Of a stretch of 64,000 nt of DNA, positions 14,520 through 24,773 are shown piece after piece (position 1 is the first letter of the stretch; each line of letters opens with the position of its first letter). The position numbers and the translations under genes are program-made. This DNA is from Micropterus salmoides (taxonomy: Eukaryota > Chordata > Actinopteri > Centrarchiformes > Centrarchidae): NCBI RefSeq assembly GCF_014851395.1, contig NW_024040817.1, positions 22,750,269 through 22,814,268 on the forward strand, read 5' to 3'. The notes beneath the pieces were generated by a model that saw nothing but the letters and a program-made list of their open reading frames with translations, was not told the origin of the DNA and did not search any database.

Positions 14520-14650
14520 ATGGACTCCTAGGAGATTTGAACTGAGATAAGGACCTTAACTGGTGGTTGAACTGTGGGTTTCATATTGAGGGCTTACTGT
14601 TTTGTATTGAGCGTTTACTGTATAATACAGTTCACACTGGTAAACTTAGT
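14520..14650. repeat. Dispersed repeat, second copy
   Basis: This is the partner of 7436-7575: AGGAGATTTGAACTGAGAT is followed by a similar order of motifs, including TTTTGTATTGA. Both copies are diverged. Confidence 0.5.
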
Positions 14651-14929
14651 TTTTATTGTGGTCTTATGGTAGTCCTACCTGATGATGTTATATCATATTA
14701 TTTAATGCCCTGACTTGACTCTCAAATTATCTTTCTCATATTATAGTAACTTGATAATTCTTCTTCACCATTGCTCATAATAATAATTCATGCAATTAAA
14801 GCATCACCTAATTTGATCATAACACAGGCCTGTCCTACAAGAAAGAACAGTGTATGTTTAATCTATCTGTTGGTCATACTAACAAATCATACACTGATTT
14901 ATTGCTTGTCTGTTTTGAATAATACAGAA

Positions 14930-15019
14930 GGTAAAGAGCTTAAAAATTTATTTTTATTAAATCGCAATGTTGGTTAAAAAAAATATTATAAGATTATTTT
15001 CCCAAATCGTTCAGCCCTA
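14930..15019. repeat. MITE-like terminus ending AAATCGTTCAGCCCTA
   Basis: Read on the minus strand, it starts TAGGGCTGAACGATTTGGG and continues into an AT-rich AAATCGCAA stretch, a layout I recognise from short teleost inverted-repeat elements. The other end was not identified. Confidence 0.4.
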
Positions 15020-15652
15020 AACTAAACATTATATTTGCAGACAATGTCACCAAGAGAGGGATGGAGAATGAAATGGGACCCAGAGATGAACCCTGGGGAA
15101 CACCATAGAGTGTGTTCATGGGGGATGAAACTGAGCTGGCCCTGGTCACAGAGAAATATCTCTAAACAGGATGTAATTGTGCTTAGCATTGTTGCAAATG
15201 TGCCTTGTTTTTACATTAATAGAATCATATGAAATAATCCAGTTGCCCATTGTCCTGCGCCTCTACAAAACCCGATCGCAGGTGTATTAACACTGGAAGA
15301 AAGAGGGCATATTAACCAGGCAACAACCAAGATTTCTTTCCTTTATTTGCCAACGCACAGAATTAATGTAAATGAACTACTGCTGATTACATTTATCAGC
15401 GACAGCTGTCATATAAAGCCAGTAAGCTTGTTAAGACACAGGTTATTATTTAATTAAAATAACTGCGCTTACAATTTGGAAATTGCACTCTTTATAATTG
15501 CAATTTCAATATAAAAACATCGTCATTCAGGCGTAGGTCTGTTTGTGTGTGGGTGTGTGTGAGAGACAGCATCAAAATCATTATCACGTAACCTCACTCT
15601 CGTCTTTCTCCTCTCTTGGCAGGGTTTCTGTGTTGACTTGAGCCGTACCTAT

Positions 15653-15712
15653 ATGGCGTGTGTGAGCGGAGAATTTTGCCAGGCACAGCACCTCACCTCT
15701 GTGGAGAAGTGA
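15653..15712 (+). promoter_or_regulatory. Upstream ORF in the ptp4a2 leader, 19 codons
   Basis: An ATG in the predicted 5' UTR opens a 19-codon frame (MACVSGEFC...) closed by TGA, about 550 bases before the main start. Vertebrate PRL mRNAs are known to be controlled by a conserved magnesium-sensitive uORF. Whether this frame is that element cannot be decided from one sequence. Confidence 0.4.
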
Positions 15713-15909
15713 ATCGGCCGCCCCCCGAGGGACTACGCTACCCAGAAACCCCCCTGACTGCCAGCACAGTAGGAACTGCTGACTCTTCCAAAGGCCCTCT
15801 GGGATATTGCGTAGTCCTTGGCCCGACTGCCCTGCCCTGTCCCAACCAATACGAAAACCTTTGCTTTCCACTTTCTCCTTGAACAGCCATTCACAAACAG
15901 CTCTCCTGA

Positions 15910-15942
15910 ATGGGGTAAACTGATTGGATGACTCCTGGATAG
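15910..15942 (+). promoter_or_regulatory. Two minimal upstream ORFs in the ptp4a2 leader
   Basis: ATG-GGG-TAA at 15910-15918 and ATG-ACT-CCT-GGA-TAG at 15928-15942 are very short start-stop frames in the predicted leader. Such minimal uORFs can lower or condition initiation at the main ATG. No function is proven here. Confidence 0.35.
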
Positions 15943-16263
15943 TCTCTCCATCTTTTCTTTTTCTTTTTATTCTTCTACATTTTTTAATTTTTTTTGGTTT
16001 TGTATTAATTCATTTTTTTACATCCCGGAGTACTGTGGACTAGTTTATCCTTTTTGTTACCCTTCTCTGTGTACATCATCCCATAGTTGCACACCTGTTG
16101 TCCTCCTGACCCATCCTTCTCCACGTGTTGTCATTTTTATTTATTCTACCCTTTCCTGAACACATAAATCTCCTAGCAGTCTTTTGCTGACTTCTGAGCC
16201 AAAAGTCGCTTTTGTTTTGTAAGAGTATTGTATTGTAATTGTTTTTTAAGCCGTCTCGCCAAC

Positions 16264-16359
16264 ATGAACCGCCCCGCTGCAGTCGAGATTGCCTACGAGT
16301 GCATGAGGTTCCTCATCACCCACAACCCCACCAATGCCACGCTCAACAAGTTCACAGAG
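16264..16359 (+). CDS. ptp4a2: ptp4a2 coding exon 1
   Basis: This exon encodes residues 1-32, from MNRPA to NKFTE, the first strands of the phosphatase fold. The ATG follows GCCAAC, a fair Kozak context. The exon ends in frame at the donor GAG|GTATGC. Confidence 0.95.
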
Positions 16360-19300
16360 GTATGCCTGAATGGGTCAGTGTTGATCTCTGTTTGCGACTG
16401 CTTGCAAGTCTTGTGTCTAAAATCGTCTCTTTTGATGTCTGCCAGGAGCTGAAAAAGTTTGATGTGAACACACTGGTGAGAGTTTGTGATGCCACCTATG
16501 ATAAGGCTCCCGTAGAGAAGGAGGGAATACAGGTCTTGGTAAGAGTTGACACACACAGCCTTTCTTATTGTATGTTTATCCTTTCCAACTCCCACACATA
16601 CTCTGTTATTCTTTTGTCTCCTCTAGGACTGGCCCTTCGATGATGGCGCCCCGCCTCCCACCCAGATTGTGGACGACTGGCTCAAGCTGCTCAACAACAA
16701 GTTTCGAGAGGAGCCTGGCTGCTGCGTCGCTGTGCACTGTGTTGCAGGGCTTGGTCGGTGAGTGGCTAGCTGGATTGCTTTTGTCTAAAGATGTGCCAAA
16801 AACTCAAGAGGCAGCTCTGGATTGTTCTGTGGTGAACTTTTTGAACGGCCTCTGGTCTAAAACCCTCACTGCTACGTGTTAAGTTGATTTCTTTTTTTTT
16901 CTCTTTTTTTTTCTTTTTTTTTTTTTTTTAAATCAGACTAATTAAATATGCTATGTACAATGTAGCCATATTTCATTTATGTTATACTTTGAGTTTAGAA
17001 ACACCCATTTGAATGCAGCAACATAAATTATCAGCTTCTTAGCATTAGCCAGTCGCCAGTGTTTCCTGGTGTAATACCCTCTTTTGACTTAATCTCCATT
17101 TTCTGTTTCCCCTTCCTGTTTGTATTATCTGTTTAGTGTGATGTTGCTGCCTGTGTGCTTAGACCAGGGTCCATTTAATCTCCCCTGCATCAAAGTGACT
17201 CCATAGAGATGAAGCATTGGTTAATTAAATGTTGCAAGTGTCTAAATAAGTTTTGTTTTTCTAGCCTTCCTCTCAAACACCCCCCACCTCATCCCCACAG
17301 CCTAGCTTGTCTGGGTGTGAAACTGAATGTGGTGCTCTGTCCCTGTTCTTCTATGTCGCCTTAATCTGGCGATTAATTCAGCACCTTAAATGGCTGTCCA
17401 CCTGTCATTAGTGACAGCAGTCTGTTGCTGTAGCCTCCGCAGAGTTGAACAGGAAAGGCAATTAAATTTGCATGTGAAATGTGTTGGTCATGAGGCTGCA
17501 CAGGCGATGCGCAGATATGCACGGTCATATTTCACAGACCAATGTGACAGTAAATTACAGACAAGTTCAGCTGAATAACAACACGAGTGTGAAAACAAAG
17601 AAGCAGAAGCACATGACGTGGGCGAGCTAGTGTGAAAATGTCTTTCCTGACCACAAACGCACAATAAGCCAATTGGTTCTCAATGGCTTCAAGCATTCTG
17701 CATTGCTGTGGCATTCCAGAGGTTGTACTGGCTTGACTGTACTTGATTGGCATTTTCTGAATCTCTTCATCTTCCCTTTGCTGTGTTTACTGCAGTCATC
17801 TGGATTTTCCGTAGCTTTACGGTCTGATCTGCTTTTTGCCAGCTAACATTCAACACAAGGTCCCATATTATGCTCATTTTCAGATTCATGGTTTAGTTTT
17901 GGGTGTCTTTATAACACATTCTTTTTCTCATATTGCTGCAGCTCCTCTATTGACTCTCTGTCTGAACACAGGGTTTCCGTCGGGTCTTTAAAAGTCTAAA
18001 ATTTCAAAATCAAAATTTAGTTTTTTTCCTCCCGTGGTGTTGTAGTGGTCTTTCGCTTGTCCAAATCTATCCAAATATAATTCGCTGTATTATGACTACA
18101 AAGATCAACATGCAGCTTTCGTGTTATTGCTGCGAATCTCTTTTGGATTGTACCACAGATATAAAACCGAAAAAAAAAAAAAAGTGCAACCTTACCAACT
18201 CTTGCCTGAAAGAAACAGAATGTAGGGCTTGGTTAAGAGCAGTTTCTAGCAATGTACAGTGAGGAAAATAAGTATTTGAACACCCTGCTATTTTGCAAGT
18301 TCTCCCACTTAGAAATCATGGAGGGGTCTGAAATTGTCATCGTAGGTGCATGTCCACTGTGAGAGACATAATCTAAAAAACAAAATCCAGAAATCACAAT
18401 GTATGATTTTTTTTAACTATTTATTTGTATGATACAGCTGCAAATAAGTATTTGAACACCTGTCTATCAGCTAGTATTCTGACTCTCAAAGACCTGTTAG
18501 TCTGCCTTCAAAATGTCCACCTCCACTCCATTTATTATCCTGAATTAGATGCACCTGTTTGAGGTCGTTAGCTGCATAAAGACACCTGTCCACCCCATAC
18601 AATCAGTAAGAATCCAACTACTAACATGGCCAAGACCAAAGAGCTGTCCAAAGACACTAGAGACAAAATTGTACACCTCCACAAGGCTAGAAAGGTGGAA
18701 AGGCCAGAAAGTGATGGTGAGAGTTAGCTGAGGATAAGATCAGCATTAAGTTGTCAGGTTACAGTATACATACTGTACATCTTGATAGTAAAATTACATT
18801 AAAAAAGAACGGTGGTGACTAAAGCAAATTAGAGATGCAAACTAACGTTAGTCATTTTTAAGTTAATGAGGAGAGGATTCTTTTGGATTTTAATGTACAA
18901 ATGAAATGCTTGTAATTATACAGAAGAGAGGAGGTTCTCATGTTGCCCAGTATTTAGCCTATGTTAATTTCTACAAATGTATAAAGCAGGAATTATGACA
19001 CAAAAGGCAAACATGAACAGTCATATCTGTAATATTTCTGAGGTCATATTAACAGTGTTTTCCTGCCATTATAAGGTGGTGAGGCTCAAAACGGCTTGGT
19101 GCTGCGCCATGAATGTGAAAATCATTGTGGAGAGCATCAAAATTAACCAAATGACTTTTCCCCGATCTAATAATTATACTTCAAACCCAGTAGACTTCTT
19201 TAGCAAGTTTAGCTTTTGGGGTGGAGTTTATTCAAAGTCTGCTCTAGATTTTCCAACAAAATTCTGTGGAATTGCATATTTCTTTATTGAAAAACATAAA

Positions 19301-21789
19301 CATTTTATTGGGAGATGACCACCAGACCCCCAACACAAAAATACCATCTTAATTTTTTACATTATACTTCCCTGTGAAAGCGTATTTTAATCCCCAGAAC
19401 ATTATTTTTATTATCTGTAAATGTACCTGCTTTGCACCTGCCTCGACTTCTCTTCTCCCTGCCCTCACACACACACCTTTACCTCTGGTCCCTCACTGCA
19501 AACACACCGGCTTTCCCTGTCTCTCTCTCCTGCCTGCTCTCCTGAGTTTCTCCATCAGCAGTAGGTTATGTTTCATAAAATCGCTGAAAAGACACATAAC
19601 TTCTTCTTTTTTTCTCTTCTGGATTTTTCCACCGGTGATCCATTTTCCCCTCAGCAGGTGCACCACATGCCAGCTTGTTAGTTACATAGCCTATCAATGT
19701 CATCGTCCATCCCAGTGTTTCATTCAAGACATAATGTTATGATTTTGTAGACATCCCCCAACCCTAATTTGAATTCTCTGCAAATAATTTTGTGACAGCA
19801 TTTCCTCTGTTTCTTTTTTTTTTTTTAAGTGATATATGTCTTTAATTTCATTCATAATGGTCTTTAAAAGGTCTTAGTCTTAAATTTGACTAGATGGAAC
19901 CTGCAGAAACCCTGGAACACTCGTTTTAGCTCAAATCTCTTTCAGCTGATTTTGGTAAAACTGGAAAATATTTTCTGGTTATTTTAGATGCAAACTGTTG
20001 CTAACTGTAGCTGCCATTAGCTATTTAGCTCAGTTAACTGTGCAGCTTGCTGTCCTATTAGCTGACTCCCTCCGGATTGGGAGCTCGGAGCGGTCTCGGG
20101 AGAGCCAGTCTGAGCTCCCAGTCCAGGCAGAGACGGCTAATAATGGTAGCTGCAATTAGCAGTAGTTGGCTTTACTTGTTGCTAAAGTAACCCATATCTG
20201 TCTATTTGGAAACTCCATAAATCACAGAGTTGAGGCAAACCAGACAGAGGACATTGTTTAAAGGCACAGTTATCCAGGCTGTGTGCATTTCTGAGTGGAT
20301 TAAGCATTTTGATTCTCTCATAGTATTTCTATAGCACCTAGACATACTTTGTAATCCACAAAGACATTTAAATCTCTTTCTACAATATAGGACCATAATA
20401 CGCCTTATTGTTGTTTGTGCTTTCTTTAACAATATTCTCAGCCCTCCTTCCACACTATCACACTGTTTTTCTTCTTCTCATTTTCTCCTTTCTTTCTCAC
20501 ATACTATCCCTTGTGAATTTTGTGTGAGTGAGAAGCCACTCAAGGAAATGCTCTGTCAGCACTGGGATTTTGACCCGTCAAGTGGTCTAGAAAGTTTTTA
20601 TATTTATTTATTTTTCTCATCTGGTGAGAAAGGAGATGGTTGTCTTTCTGTAACTTATCACAGTCTTGTGTGTGTATTTGAGGTTCAGGGTGTGAGCACA
20701 GTGCCCCAGCAGGGCAACAGTGAACTTGTGCCCCCCTGTCGATTTCCCAGGCCTGTTTCCCAGGTTTAAATCCCCTCCCTTACACTCCACCATATTACTA
20801 TGGAACCATGTGAACCATGGCATTTAATCTTCTGTTCTCCTTCTCTCCTTCTTTTATTCTCTCACTCTCTCCTCGACCTGGTCCACTGGATTTCTTTACC
20901 TCACAGAGCTCCAGTCTTGGTGGCCTTAGCCCTCATTGAGAGTGGAATGAAGTATGAGGATGCTGTGCAGTTCATAAGGCAGTAAGTACCCTCCCTAATT
21001 TTGTGCTTTACTGTTTTCTTACAGATTGAGTCTTCATCACTGAATGGTGTTTTTTATTTAAACAGAAACAGATGGTAAATTAGTCATGCCTTCTTGTTTC
21101 TTTGGTTTGTTGATGATAACTTGTGAATTTTGACATATGTCTTGTCTATAATCTTCGAAACATTGGGAATTGGTCTTAATCTGGTACTGCCACTAGAAAC
21201 AAAGCTGTACCCTGCAAGATGTCCAGTGTTTAGGAATAGTTCAACATTTTGGAAAATACATACTTATTTGCCTCCTGGCTGGCTGAGAGACAGGGAAGTT
21301 ACTGCTCCCCATGCTTTTTGTACAGATTAATCAAACAATATATAACATGTTAACTGTTGCACTTCAGAGGTGCTGGCAGGTGTATTGTGTTGCCTTTGGA
21401 CAGAGCCAGGCTAGCTATTTCCCTCTGTTGCCAGTTTTTGTTTTAAGCTAAGCTAACCGACTGATAACTGTTGCCCCATATTTAAAAGACTGATTCAAGG
21501 GTGGTATTGGTCTTCTCACCTAACTGCCAGAAAGCAAATGAGTGTATTTCCTAAAATGTTGAACTTTTAGTTTGATCATTACTTTGATGACCATAGTGTT
21601 CACTATAGTGTGCTCTTTGCTCTCCTTCATGAATATAATTTTCTTCTTCCCTGTTTTTCCCACTCTGCTTTTCGTAGGAAGAGACGTGGAGCCTTCAACT
21701 CCAAACAGCTTCTTTACCTCGAGAAATACAGACCCAAAATGCGTCTGCGGTTCAAGGATACCAACGGCCACAACTGCTGTGTGCAGTAG
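16264..21789 (+). CDS. ptp4a2: PRL-family protein tyrosine phosphatase type IVA 2 (five coding exons)
   Basis: The joined exons 16264-16359, 16446-16538, 16627-16757, 20907-20981 and 21678-21789 total 507 nt and encode 168 residues plus TAG; all internal junctions are GT-AG and keep the frame. PRL phosphatases are small dual-specificity, prenylated phosphatases of the plasma membrane and endosomes that promote growth and bind CNNM magnesium transporters. Visible landmarks are the WPFDD loop with general-acid Asp69, the CX5R active site HCVAGLGR with Cys101 and Arg107, regulatory Cys46, a basic run KRR at 133-135, a basic KYRPKMRLRFK tail and the CaaX box CCVQ with the prenylated Cys165. The start fits PTP4A2, whose MNRPA N-terminus lacks the MAR extension of PTP4A1 and PTP4A3. 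The NGHNCCVQ tail and 168-residue length also favour PTP4A2. Which teleost duplicate (a or b) it is cannot be decided. Confidence 0.96.
16446..16538 (+). CDS. ptp4a2: ptp4a2 coding exon 2
   Basis: This exon encodes residues 33-63 (ELKKF to GIQVL), after the acceptor GCCAG and before the donor GTAAGA. It includes Cys46 in RVCDATYDKAP, the cysteine that forms the regulatory disulfide with the catalytic Cys in PRLs. Intron 1 of the coding part is only 86 bp. Confidence 0.95.
16627..16757 (+). CDS. ptp4a2: ptp4a2 coding exon 3 (WPD loop and catalytic cysteine)
   Basis: This exon encodes residues 64-106 plus two bases of codon 107. It begins DWPFDDGAPPP, which holds the general acid Asp69, and ends in HCVAGLG with catalytic Cys101. 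The phase-2 donor GTGAGT interrupts the codon of the phosphate-binding Arg107. Confidence 0.96.
18257..18730 (+). mobile_element. Tc1/mariner 5' fragment
   Basis: The end CAGTGAGGAAAATAAGTATT follows a TA, the Tc1 target, and a second ATAAGTATTTGAACACC block lies near 18446. The fragment carries the beginning of a transposase and then stops matching. The far inverted repeat is missing. Confidence 0.8.
18626..18727 (+). pseudogene. Truncated Tc1 transposase start
   Basis: The ATG opens MAKTKELSKDTRDKIVHLHK, the typical start of the paired-type DNA-binding domain of Tc1 transposases. After about 23 residues the family match ends and a TAG follows at 18725-18727. The rest of the DNA-binding region and the whole DDE catalytic domain are absent, so it cannot make transposase. 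Confidence 0.8.
20907..20981 (+). CDS. ptp4a2: ptp4a2 coding exon 4
   Basis: This exon completes Arg107 and encodes residues 108-131 (APVLVALALIESG to QFIR) plus two bases of Gln132. The acceptor is CTCACAG and the donor GTAAGT. The helix after the P-loop is the most conserved PRL segment. Confidence 0.96.
20982..21677 (+). other. ptp4a2 intron between coding exons 4 and 5
   Basis: A 696-bp intron from GTAAGT to TTCGTAG. Nearly half of it is the MITE at 21238-21565. Confidence 0.9.
21238..21565. mobile_element. 328-bp MITE with 22-bp inverted ends in the last ptp4a2 intron
   Basis: The left end AGTTCAACATTTTGGAAAAT matches the reverse complement of 21544-21565 at about 20 of 22 positions. 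The interior contains GAGCCAGGCTAGCTATTTCC and AAGCTAAGCTAACCG, shared with partial copies at 44500-44765 and 57737-57893. It is non-coding. Confidence 0.75.
21678..21789 (+). CDS. ptp4a2: ptp4a2 coding exon 5 (polybasic tail and CaaX box)
   Basis: This exon completes Gln132 and encodes residues 133-168 and the stop. It starts KRRGAFNSKQLLYLEKY and ends NGHNCCVQ. The basic residues and the farnesylation CaaX motif target the protein to membranes. The acceptor is TTCGTAG. Confidence 0.96.
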
Positions 21790-22677
21790 GCTGCCTGTTA
21801 GTGCATCTTTCTTATGCGCATCTTGTGGGGAATCTTCCAACGGGAGATATAAAAAAACAACAAAAAAAGAGTGCTATCAGTAATTATTGTGATGATTTGT
21901 TAACACTGAGTCATGGTTAATTGATCAGCAAGCAAGCGAGTGATCGAATGAATGAATGAATGAATGAATCCAGATCTGGGATCCACCAGCCGAACCAATG
22001 AATGGAAGGTCAAAGCACACAGATAGGCCCGCCTCCCGGTTATACTGTTCAGCCACGGGCCAGAATTCTTTCAACTTGAGTCCATCCTGTTTCCTTTCTT
22101 TTTTCTTTTTTTTTTTTTCTTTTCAGTTGTAATCATGGGATAGCATTTTTCATTTTGTGAATTTTTTATTTTTACACAAACAATGGTGATGAGAAGATGT
22201 AATGTTAAATGATATTCAGATTTTTATTTCCACTAATTGTTGATATTATGATTAGGCCAGAATAATGTACCTTTTTAAAAAAAAAAAAAAACTTTTTAAA
22301 CTATGAACACACATTGTGACTGTCCATTTCGGTATTGGGGTGTTTTTATTTAATTTTTTTTTTCTTTTTTGCACAAAAGAACTCAAACTCACCTGAAAAT
22401 GCAGTAATGTTTTACCCTTCACTTGCTTAAAGTTACTTTCAGTTTAGGGGTTCACTGAGTTTGAATATGTCTGCAATATTTATTCACAAGTTATGATATG
22501 TGTGGCAGTTATGAGTTTGGCAGGGTCAAGGACACTTTGTTATCCAATAGTTTGTTGTTTTTTTTTTTTTTTTTATCCTTTGAGAGCCATGTCTTTTTTT
22601 TTTTTTTTTTTTTTATCATGTTGGAGTGCAATATCAGTCCACCTCAGATAAGCCCACCAAACCCTGCTGAGCATCCT

Positions 22678-22702
<25 letters not shown>
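22678..22702. repeat. (CA)n microsatellite
   Basis: A run of about twelve CA units lies in the predicted 3' UTR. Confidence 0.9.
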
Positions 22703-22708
<6 letters not shown>

Positions 22709-22957
22709 TGCATTTCAGACACTCAGATAAACAGGAAAAAAAAACGTAACTCCTAAAACAGGTACTTCTCCTGCTTTGATTCATTCTCCTAAATGGGGCT
22801 ACTATAGGACTTCCCCAAATATGCATATTTAAACTTGTATACACAGAGCCTAAGATCGATTCTGAAAGACAATGTGGAGAAGAATGAAAATGGTCAGTTT
22901 TTTATCATTGTACCCATTTTGAAAACATCCCCAATTCGTATTGGTTCTTTAAAGATA

Positions 22958-22973
22958 AATAAATTGAAATAAA
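22958..22973 (+). terminator. Tandem AATAAA polyadenylation signals
   Basis: AATAAA occurs at 22958-22963 and 22968-22973, about 1.17 kb after the ptp4a2 stop, followed by T-rich and GT-containing sequence from 22983. This is the best candidate cleavage region for the gene. Confidence 0.6.
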
Positions 22974-22990
22974 AATAATGCATGTCTCTT

Positions 22991-24428
22991 TATTGCCTCC
23001 TCACTTGCTTTGAAAGTTTGTATCTTGGATAAGTTAGTTTTATGGATTGCATTTCTAAAGTGGCTGGTGGAATTGGCGTTGACACTTAAGGCAAAAACAT
23101 CGCTGGTTATATATTCCTGGATATAAAGGTTGTTATAAATGTTTTTGTTGGGTCATCCTGTTTTTTAAATCAAGATTCCTAATTCAGTAAAGTCAGTTAA
23201 GAGCAGAAGTTTGTATTACCAGACTTTACAACAAAATGCCATCAGACAGTGTGTGTGCTCATTAGGCATGTCAGTCAAAGACTGTCCTACACCTCCTTTC
23301 CCCAGTAGGGAGTGACTCAGCACCACGTGGAAGGCACAGGACACCCTGGTACTGAGAAATGACTCACAACCAGAACTGGTAATCACGACTCCAGCCAATA
23401 CCTGAAATAAATTGAAAGTGCCCCCTCTGCTGGCCAAATCCTGTCATGGCTGATGTATTGAAGAAAGTCAGGAAATGTTGACAGTGCATACTGAAATGTG
23501 TCAATAAGGTACCATAAGCAGCATAAAGTAGAAACTAATATCAAGGACATTGGAGATTCAGTTCATTTATTAAGTCACTAATCCACCCATTTAGAGTAAA
23601 ACAGCATTGGGATTGTTATATTAGTTATTGTCAGTGCCTACAACAATACAGCGGGACCACAAACAAATAAGCTTGTGTTTCCAATTCATGGCCTGCTTTG
23701 AATAATATGAATTTAATCCACACTGATTTAAATCTAACTCCATTGTTCCAGTTGGGAAGCTGTATTCATTGTCGTGCGATAGACTGAATAATAACATAAG
23801 GTGGTGCCTGTGCAAGAAACAGACTGGTTAATTGCAAATATCCTTAAATTTGCCATCTTACAGACAATAAATGCAGTTCATAGTAGGCCTATACTGCAGA
23901 CTGTCACTGTGTGCCGTGCTCCCCACCAATAGATGTTTCTAAGAGCTAACAGGATCTTAGTGGTGGTGTAATTGATGTAGCCCAGTGGATAAATGACTCA
24001 GTATGTTGTCATTGCTGGGTAAGGAAATGATCAAAGCCACAAACCTGTGCAACGTTCTGAAAGCACAAGACAAGACAGTTGCCTGCTCTACCTCATACTG
24101 GTTAAGAAGCCTTGTATTTTCACCTCAGAATATCAAAAGTTAAACTACTGGGCTGGGAATAACCTTGTCCTGGCTTAGAATCATCCCTATCTCAGTTATT
24201 GGAGAAAATACTTGCAGTTTGGTTCATTTCATACATAAGTATCCAGATGGGCCACATGCACCACACTCACATTCATTGACACATTATGGATACCATTGAG
24301 CACCATAACCAACAAATCTTAACTGTGTAAAATAATATTCAAATTACTTTGATTTTAAAGGTTATTTCATGTCACTGGTGGTCGGGACAATAAAAATATC
24401 TCCTAGTGAGAGATTTTTTAGAATTAAA
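22991..24428. other. Intergenic DNA downstream of ptp4a2
   Basis: I see no gene, domain or clear repeat in this stretch. Open frames are short and carry no recognisable motif. Confidence 0.5.
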
Positions 24429-24773
24429 GAGGTCATATTATGCTCATTTTCAGGTTCAGAATCTTATTTAGGGGTTGTACCAGAACAGGTTTACATGGTT
24501 TCATTTTCAAAAAACACCAGATTTTTGTCATACTACACATGTCATACAGCTTCTCTTTTTGCCCTTTGTGTTGAAAGCTTTGTTTTAGCTATGGAGTGAT
24601 ACATCTTGCCTCTACATGATTTTTGTTGGGAGTTGCACATGCATAGTTCCTGGTTAAGGACTACTAGCCAATCAGAAGCAGAGAAGGGCAGGTCACTGAG
24701 AAGCCGGCAAACACAGCTTCGGTTTAGCTGTACATGTTCACCTTACCAGCTTAGCAACATGGACTGGAGCAAG
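24429..24773 (+). mobile_element. MITE, second copy, interrupted
   Basis: AGGTCATATTATGCTCATTT and TCAGGTTCA match the MITE at 17858. The copy runs to GGACTGGAGCAAG, where a second element starts. Sequence after 26358 may be its continuation. Confidence 0.55.

Larger units (their letters stand above)
1..15622. other. Non-coding upstream region and/or first intron of ptp4a2
   Basis: I see no supported host coding exon here. Open frames are short and lack recognisable domains. The stretch holds a microsatellite, a SINE fragment, a mini-MITE, repeat fragments and low-complexity tracts, listed separately. The non-coding first exon of ptp4a2 may lie in it or outside the window. Confidence 0.5.
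15623..16263 (+). other. ptp4a2: 5'-UTR exon portion of ptp4a2
   Basis: A pyrimidine-rich tract ending TTGGCAG at 15622 is a strong splice acceptor. No good donor is apparent between it and the ATG at 16264, so the leader probably runs continuously into coding exon 1. A long leader with short upstream ORFs fits this family. The exact start is inferred; a transcript would settle it. Confidence 0.6.
17969..19914. mobile_element. hAT-like non-autonomous element inserted in the MITE
   Basis: The left end CAGGGTTTCCGTCGGGTCTT is mirrored at the right by an inverted end closing in GCAGAAACCCTG. Both ends continue into similar TCTTTAAAAG...CTTAAATTT blocks. GAACAC flanks both ends, an imperfect target duplication. 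No transposase frame of its own is visible. Confidence 0.6.
17858..19960 (+). mobile_element. MITE split by a later insertion
   Basis: AGGTCCCATATTATGCTCAT begins a repeat also seen at 24429-24773. It runs to CTCTGTCTGAACA at 17968 and appears to resume at 19915 with ACTCGTTTTAGCTC, the expected next part of the repeat. The intervening 17969-19914 is a separate element. The right border is approximate. Confidence 0.55.
16758..20906 (+). other. ptp4a2 intron between coding exons 3 and 4
   Basis: This 4.1-kb intron holds poly-T at 16887-16931 and, from 17858, a MITE interrupted by a hAT-like element that contains a Tc1-like fragment. I see no extra exon. The last kilobase is pyrimidine-rich, as expected before an acceptor. 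Confidence 0.8.
21790..22990 (+). other. ptp4a2: ptp4a2 3' UTR
   Basis: This AT-rich stretch between the stop codon and the tandem AATAAA signals has poly-T and poly-A tracts (22101-22122, 22276-22292, 22556-22574, 22594-22615) and a CA microsatellite at 22678-22702. No coding potential is seen. Its end is set by the AATAAA pair, so the 3' border is approximate. Confidence 0.65.
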
